Origin: Comamonas testosteroni TK102
GTDB taxonomy: Bacteria; Pseudomonadota; Gammaproteobacteria; Burkholderiales; Burkholderiaceae_C
NCBI RefSeq assembly: GCF_000739375.1
Contig: NZ_CP006704.1
Location: forward strand, 2,170,001 to 2,234,000
Reading direction: 5' to 3'
Length of the DNA stretch: 64,000 bases
The notes below the pieces were generated by a model. It searched no databases. It was not told where the DNA came from and saw nothing but the letters and a program-made list of their open reading frames with translations. Shown in pieces: positions 58,693 to 64,000 of the stretch (position 1 is the first letter of the stretch; each line of letters starts with the position of its first letter). Made by a program: the position numbers and the translations under genes.

Positions 58693-59148
58693 TTAGTGTT
58701 CTGATGGGGCGGCGGCCGAGGTCTTGAGGTACTGGATGAAGCCAGGGTCAGAGTAAGCGGCAGGGGGCAGATCGTCGGTCAGCAAGGCGGTATCGACCTC
58801 GGTGACTTCGCTCAGCATACTTTGTTCGGTGTCGGAGTTGTAGATCACCAGGCCCGCAATGAGTGCAAAAACCGGAATCGCCGAGACCAGGGTGCGCCAC
58901 CAGCCATTGCCCTCGTCGGGGCTGCCCAGCGTCAGGGTATTGCCCTGGGCCGATGCAGCGGTGCTGGTCTGAACGCGCTGAACGGCGGCTTCGCGGCGGC
59001 GTATGGACACAGCTTGCTCGCGGGAGGCGCGCAGGCGCTCGGTGACTTCGTAGGGGAGCAAGGCTTCGCCCTCACTCAGTCGGGCAGTGATTTGACGGGC
59101 GATGCGGTCGACGGCCTGTTCTTGCCGGAGGGTGGGCACGGTTTTCAT
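58693..59148 (-). CDS. DUF3619 family protein (possible anti-sigma partner)
   Basis: 151 residues from the ATG at 59148, which overlaps the sigma-factor stop. VDRIARQITARLSEGEALLP then YEVTERLRASREQAVSIRR is the soluble N-terminal part, and WWRTLVSAIPVFALIAGLVI a single membrane helix, with an acidic periplasmic tail. Position just after an ECF-type sigma gene, translational coupling and single-helix topology suggest an anti-sigma role, which I infer only. Confidence 0.85.
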   Translation of the reverse strand: MKTVPTLRQEQAVDRIARQITARLSEGEALLPYEVTERLRASREQAVSIRRREAAVQRVQTSTAASAQGNTLTLGSPDEGNGWWRTLVSAIPVFALIAGLVIYNSDTEQSMLSEVTEVDTALLTDDLPPAAYSDPGFIQYLKTSAAAPSEH

Positions 59149-59714
59149 AACTCGATTCCTTTGGCCTTGAGTGCCTTGCTCAGTGTTTGGATGGCGCGAA
59201 AGCAATGGGTTTTGACGCTGCCTTCTGAACAACCCATGGCGGCAGCGGTTTCCGCAACATCCATCTCTTCCCAATAACGCATGAGAAAGGCCTCGCGTTG
59301 ACGCGCCGGCAGCTCCTGTATCTCTTTTTCTATGCTTTGCAAGGTCTGCTTGCGCTCGGTCAGGCTTTCGGCGTTGCTGGAGGCTGATTCGTCGCTGTTG
59401 GTGGCATAGGTTTCCAGCCAGTCGAAGTCGCTGTCTGAGTCTACGGAGGACTCCAGGTCGCTGAAGTGGGTGAAAACCGCCTTCTGGGTCTTCTGGCGGC
59501 GAAACCAGTCCAGCGTGCTGTTCGACAGGATGCGCTGGAACAGCATGGGCAGCTCGTTGGCGGGCTTGTCCCCGTAATGCTGGGCCAGCTTGAGCATGCT
59601 GTCCTGCACGATATCCAGGGCGGCCTCCTCGTCGCGGACATGGAAAACACTGCGCTTGAAGGCGCGCTTTTCAACGTCTTTGAGGAATGCAGACAGTTCT
59701 TGTTCTGTGGCCAA
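59145..59714 (-). CDS. ECF-type RNA polymerase sigma factor (RpoE/SigW-like)
   Basis: 189 residues, with a TTG start at 59714; no ATG is available in frame nearby. Region 2: KRSVFHVRDEEAALDIVQDS, LPMLFQRILSNSTLDWFRRQ. Region 4: IQELPARQREAFLMRYWEEM, DVAETAAAMGCSEGSVKTHC, a typical HTH. An acidic linker of about 45 residues joins them. It heads the operon with DUF3619 and DUF3106 and lies divergent from ilvB. The N-terminus matches close relatives as I recall them (MATEQELS), supporting the TTG. Confidence 0.9.
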   Translation of the reverse strand: MATEQELSAFLKDVEKRAFKRSVFHVRDEEAALDIVQDSMLKLAQHYGDKPANELPMLFQRILSNSTLDWFRRQKTQKAVFTHFSDLESSVDSDSDFDWLETYATNSDESASSNAESLTERKQTLQSIEKEIQELPARQREAFLMRYWEEMDVAETAAAMGCSEGSVKTHCFRAIQTLSKALKAKGIEL

Positions 59715-59979
59715 GAGAGAGTAACCCTGGAAAAAGCGGGAGTTGTTTGGTGATGAAAGCCGCAGATTATCGCATTCGATGATGTTTTTTTGTGTACTGC
59801 AATTGAAGGTCTTGTTGCAGTGCGATAATGATCTTCAACTTATAGAAGCAAACGGATCACGGTCCGGCGTACACACAAACGTCCATGGCATGTGGTCTTA
59901 AGTCCTAAACCGGCCTCACAAGGGCTCCAGGCTAAGGGCACCGAAGGTTTTTCGTTAGAGAAATTCACAAAGGTTGATC
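59715..59979 (+). promoter_or_regulatory. Divergent promoter and leader region of ilvB
   Basis: 265 bp. TTGAAG and GATAAT, 15 bp apart at about 59803-59829, are a possible sigma-70 promoter for ilvB. A 40-codon frame from ATGATG at 59779 is rich in Val and Leu (VLQLKVLLQ) and could be a leader peptide, but it has no ribosome-binding site. Confidence 0.35.
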
Positions 59980-61767
59980 ATGGAAATCTCCAAAGCCGAG
60001 CTGGCCTCTGCAGCCGCCGCATCGTCCCCCAAGGGCGCCCAGGAACTGATGGGCTCCGAAATCCTCATCAAGTCGCTTCAGGCCGAAGGTGTCAAGCACC
60101 TGTGGGGTTATCCTGGCGGGGCAGTTCTCTATATTTACGACGCGCTCTACAAGCAAGACAGCATTCAGCATGTGCTGGTGCGCCACGAGCAGGCGGCCGT
60201 GCATGCTGCCGATGGTTTTGCGCGTGCCACCGGTGAGGTGGGCGTGGCGCTGGTGACCTCCGGCCCCGGCCTGACCAATGCGGTGACGGGCATTGCCACC
60301 GCCTATACCGACTCCATCCCCATGGTGGTGATTGCGGGCCAGACATCTACCAATTACATCGGTACCGACGCATTTCAAGAATGCGACACCGTGGGCATCA
60401 CTCGTCCCATCGTCAAGCACAACTTCCTGGTCAAGGATGTGCGCGAACTGGCCGAGACCATGAAAAAAGCTTTCCACATTGCCCGCACCGGCCGTCCCGG
60501 CCCTGTGGTGGTGGATATTCCCAAGGACGTGTCCTTCAAGAAGGCGCTGTACACGGGCTATCCTGAAAAAGTGGAAATGCGCTCCTACAACCCCGTCAAG
60601 AAGGGTCATGCGGGCCAGATTCGCAAGGCCTTGCAGCTGCTGCTGACGGCCAAGCGTCCCTATATCTATACCGGCGGCGGCGTGCTGCTGGGCAATGCCT
60701 GCAACGAGCTGCGTCAGCTGGTGGACATGCTGGGCTACCCCGTCACGCATACGCTGATGGGCCTGGGCGCCTATCCAGCCAGCGACAGGAAGTTCCTGGG
60801 CATGCTGGGCATGCACGGCACCATCGAGGCCAACAATGCCATGCAGAACTGCGATGTGCTGCTGGCCGTGGGGGCGCGCTTTGACGACCGCGTGATCGGC
60901 AATCCCAAGCATTTCATGTCGGTGGAGCGCAAGATCATCCATATCGACATCGATCCTTCCTCCATCTCCAAGCGCGTGAAGGTGGACGTGCCCATCGTGG
61001 GCGATGTCAAGGACGTGCTCAATGAGCTGATCGCCATGCTGCGCGAGTCGGCACAGCGTCCCGATGAGGCAGCTCTGGGCCAATGGTGGAGCACCATCGA
61101 AGGCTGGCGCAGCCGTGACTGCCTGAGCTACGACAAGTCCAACGCCGAAGTCATCAAGCCCCAGTACGTGGTCGACACGCTGTGGAACATGACCAAGGAT
61201 GCCGATGCCTACATCACCTCCGATGTGGGTCAGCACCAGATGTGGGCGGCGCAGTACTACCGCTTTGATGAACCCCGTCGCTGGATCAATTCCGGCGGTC
61301 TGGGCACCATGGGTGTGGGCCTGCCTTATGCCATGGGCATCAAGCTGGCCAAGCCCGACTCCGAAGTCTTCTGCATCACGGGCGAAGGCTCGATCCAGAT
61401 GAATATCCAGGAGTTGGCCACCTGCAAGCAGTACAACACCCCGGTGGTCATCTGCGCGCTGAACAACCGCTTCCTGGGTATGGTGCGCCAGTGGCAGGAA
61501 ATTGAATACTCGGGTCGCTACTCGAGCAGCTACATGGATTCGCTGCCCGACTTCGTGAAGCTGGCCGAGGCCTTCGGCCACCGCGGCCTGCTGATCGAAA
61601 AACCTGCCGATGTCGAGGCTGCGCTGCGCGAAGCGCGCCGTATCGTGCGCGAGGAAAGCAAGACCGTCTTCCTGGACTTCCGCACCGATCCGACCGAGAA
61701 CGTGTTCCCCATGGTGCAGGCCGGCCGTGGCATCACGGAAATGCTGCTGGGCGCTGACGACCTGTGA
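59980..61767 (+). CDS. ilvB: Acetolactate synthase, catalytic large subunit IlvB
   Basis: 595 residues from the ATG at 59980 after AAAGG. LWGYPGGAVLYIYDALYK and LVRHEQAAVHAADGFARATG hold the activating Glu of the thiamine diphosphate site. Further motifs are GVALVTSGPGLTNAVTGIAT, RPGPVVVDIPKDV and, at the end, GEGSIQMNIQELATCKQYN with the ThDP-binding GDG-like motif. It condenses pyruvate to acetolactate (or with 2-oxobutyrate) for branched-chain amino acids. The regulatory subunit follows 158 bp later. Confidence 0.96.
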   Translation: MEISKAELASAAAASSPKGAQELMGSEILIKSLQAEGVKHLWGYPGGAVLYIYDALYKQDSIQHVLVRHEQAAVHAADGFARATGEVGVALVTSGPGLTNAVTGIATAYTDSIPMVVIAGQTSTNYIGTDAFQECDTVGITRPIVKHNFLVKDVRELAETMKKAFHIARTGRPGPVVVDIPKDVSFKKALYTGYPEKVEMRSYNPVKKGHAGQIRKALQLLLTAKRPYIYTGGGVLLGNACNELRQLVDMLGYPVTHTLMGLGAYPASDRKFLGMLGMHGTIEANNAMQNCDVLLAVGARFDDRVIGNPKHFMSVERKIIHIDIDPSSISKRVKVDVPIVGDVKDVLNELIAMLRESAQRPDEAALGQWWSTIEGWRSRDCLSYDKSNAEVIKPQYVVDTLWNMTKDADAYITSDVGQHQMWAAQYYRFDEPRRWINSGGLGTMGVGLPYAMGIKLAKPDSEVFCITGEGSIQMNIQELATCKQYNTPVVICALNNRFLGMVRQWQEIEYSGRYSSSYMDSLPDFVKLAEAFGHRGLLIEKPADVEAALREARRIVREESKTVFLDFRTDPTENVFPMVQAGRGITEMLLGADDL

Positions 61768-61797
61768 TGCGTAGAGCGCCGGTTTTCTAGTGAATTC

Positions 61798-61846
61798 GGC
61801 TCAAAGCACTTACATGTCAAGCGCAAGTAGCTATATTTTAAATAGC
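61798..61846 (-). repeat. Comamonad-type intergenic repeat, reverse copy (between ilvB and ilvH)
   Basis: Its inverse, AATAGCTACTTGCGCTTGAC then ATGTAAGTGCTTTGAGCC, aligns with 63662-63699 over about 38 bp with roughly three quarters identity. It also contributes a GCTAT-N7-ATAGC stem followed by ATTTTTT at 61830, which could act as a partial terminator before ilvH. Confidence 0.55.
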
Positions 61847-61925
61847 ATTTTTTGACGAATCTATTGTCCGCCGAGCCTGGCACTTACCGGTGTCAGGGGA
61901 GGGCGGCGAAAAGAGGAATCTCCCA

Positions 61926-62417
61926 ATGAAACACATTATTGCCGTGCTGCTCGAGAACGAGCCTGGAGCACTGTCGCGCGTCGTGGGTCTGTTTTCTGCC
62001 CGTGGCTACAACATTGAATCCCTGACTGTCGCGCCAACCGAGGATCCCTCGCTGTCGCGCATGACCATCCTCACCACAGGTTCGGACGATGTGATCGAGC
62101 AAATCACAAAGCACCTGAACCGACTGATTGAAGTGGTTAAAGTGGTGGACCTGACCGAAGGTGCTTACACCGAGCGCGAGCTGATGATGGTCAAGGTGCG
62201 TGCCGTGGGCAAGGAGCGCGAGGAAATGAAGCGCATGGCGGACATCTTCCGCGGCCGCATCATCGACGTGACCGAAAAGAGCTACACCGTGGAGCTGACC
62301 GGCGACCAGTCCAAGAACGACGCCTTCCTGCAAGCCATTGATCGCACTGCCATCCTTGAGACCGTTCGCACGGGCGCCTCGGGTATTGGCCGTGGCGAAC
62401 GCATTCTGCGTGTCTAA
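61926..62417 (+). CDS. ilvH: Acetolactate synthase regulatory small subunit IlvH
   Basis: 163 residues from the ATG at 61926; an upstream in-frame start at 61890 is unlikely. The ACT domain KHIIAVLLENEPGALSRVVG then LFSARGYNIESLTVAPTEDP holds the valine site. The C-terminal domain (RELMMVKVRAVGKEREEMKR; FRGRIIDVTEKSYTVELTGD) is standard. It stimulates IlvB and gives feedback inhibition by valine. Confidence 0.95.
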   Translation: MKHIIAVLLENEPGALSRVVGLFSARGYNIESLTVAPTEDPSLSRMTILTTGSDDVIEQITKHLNRLIEVVKVVDLTEGAYTERELMMVKVRAVGKEREEMKRMADIFRGRIIDVTEKSYTVELTGDQSKNDAFLQAIDRTAILETVRTGASGIGRGERILRV

Positions 62418-63506
<1,089 letters not shown>

Positions 63507-63554
63507 TGCAGGCAAGTCATTCGGCGCGAGCCGGATGACTGCGCCCGAGCAAGA

Positions 63555-63579
63555 GGCCACCTTCGAGGTGGCCTTTTTT
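63555..63579 (+). terminator. Rho-independent terminator of ilvBHC
   Basis: GGCCACC pairs with GGTGGCC around TTCGA and is followed by six T, 49 bp after the ilvC stop. Confidence 0.9.
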
Positions 63580-63661
63580 CATTCCGGATGCGATCTGTGT
63601 GGCGGGTACACTGGTGGCAGGGACATGGCCGTGATGACCATGCTTTAAATACTATCGTTTT

Positions 63662-63699
63662 AATAGCTGCATGCAATTGACATGCAAGCACTGGAGGTC
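63662..63699 (+). repeat. Comamonad-type intergenic repeat, forward copy (before pssA)
   Basis: AATAGCTGCATGCAATTGAC then ATGCAAGCACTGGAGGTC. It contains the stem GCATG-N7-CATGC, and its end supplies the CTGGAGG ribosome-binding site of pssA. Homologous to the reverse copy at 61798. Confidence 0.55.
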
Positions 63700-63705
63700 T
63701 GTTTG

Positions 63706-64000
63706 ATGCAAAACAGCAATGATTCTGCCGATCTGAGTGGAATGCCGCGCAAGCCGCGCAAAGGCATTTATGTGCTGCCCAATCTGTTCACGCTGGCAGC
63801 GCTGTTTGGTGGTTTCTACGCCATCGTCATGGCCATGAACAACAAGTTCGAGCTGGCGGCCGTGGGCGTTTTCTGCGCCATGGTGCTCGATAGCCTGGAC
63901 GGGCGCGTGGCGCGCATGACGCACACGCAAAGCGCGTTCGGCGAGCAGATGGACTCGCTCTCGGACATGGTGTCCTTCGGTGCCGCGCCCGCGTTGATTG
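63706..64000 (+). CDS. pssA: CDP-diacylglycerol-serine O-phosphatidyltransferase PssA (3' end outside window)
   Basis: 98 codons are visible from the ATG at 63706, which follows CTGGAGG. KGIYVLPNLFTLAALFGGFY is the first membrane segment. The CDP-alcohol phosphotransferase motif follows in full: VLDSLDGRVARMTHTQSAFG then EQMDSLSDMVSFG, with the Asp residues of the D-x2-DG-x2-AR-x8-G-x3-D-x3-D pattern. It makes phosphatidylserine, the precursor of the phosphatidylethanolamine that EptA uses as donor. The gene follows ilvC in comamonads. Confidence 0.93.
   Translation, partial: MQNSNDSADLSGMPRKPRKGIYVLPNLFTLAALFGGFYAIVMAMNNKFELAAVGVFCAMVLDSLDGRVARMTHTQSAFGEQMDSLSDMVSFGAAPALI

Noticed and set aside
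59965..61581. 538-codon minus-strand frame opposite ilvB
   Set aside because: Antisense shadow of a highly conserved gene with strong third-position GC bias.

Overview
The window is GC-rich betaproteobacterial DNA, most likely a comamonad (Comamonas or a close relative). The right end carries the housekeeping order LOG protein, dgkA, RDD protein, DUF3106, DUF3619, ECF-type sigma factor, ilvB-ilvH-ilvC, pssA, with two copies of a short intergenic repeat beside ilvH and pssA. About 1-45.6 kb is the body of an integrative and conjugative element (ICE) of the Tn4371 family. The integrase end lies to the left of the window.

ICE layout. 1-2.8 kb: first cargo, the end of an EamA-type transporter with a His-rich tail plus chrB-chrA for chromate. 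3.2-13.9 kb: maintenance and control genes (zinc-ribbon protein, DUF932, a frameshifted ParB, DUF736, XRE regulator, DUF2958, DUF2285, RdfS-like excisionase, RepA with three iteron-like repeats, ParA). The gaps among these genes hold five copies of a dispersed non-coding repeat, several perfect hairpins and a helically phased operator-like site. 13.9-17.7 kb: small RHH protein, DUF2840, TraF-type peptidase and RlxS relaxase. 17.9-31.8 kb: second cargo, in the known hotspot between rlxS and the LysR gene traR. It encodes a ferric-reductase-like flavocytochrome, an OmpR/histidine-kinase pair, a VIT1-like transporter, cytochrome b561, a heavy-metal RND efflux system (B, A, DUF3240, C) and a tail operon of PAP2 phosphatase, EptA/MCR-type phosphoethanolamine transferase and DgkA. 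31.8-45.6 kb: LysR regulator, exclusion-type lipoprotein, TraG coupling protein, CopG protein and the complete trbBCDEJKLFGI mating-pore operon, mostly joined by ATGA overlaps.

45.7-56 kb is a junction zone built from several insertions: a copper chaperone PCu(A)C, an Sco gene that has lost its 5' end, a LysR-ptxABCD phosphite uptake and oxidation island, an IS3-family element, the 3' remnant of a chromosomal LysR gene, queH, a methylenetetrahydrofolate-reductase-like gene, and a decayed fragment of a second trbB. The right edge of the ICE and its att site could not be fixed.

The most notable content is the link of metal efflux, two-component sensing and lipid A phosphoethanolamine modification (with phosphatase and diacylglycerol kinase partners) on a conjugative element, next to a phosphite-oxidation island. 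Function calls rest on motifs and gene order read by eye; no database search was run.
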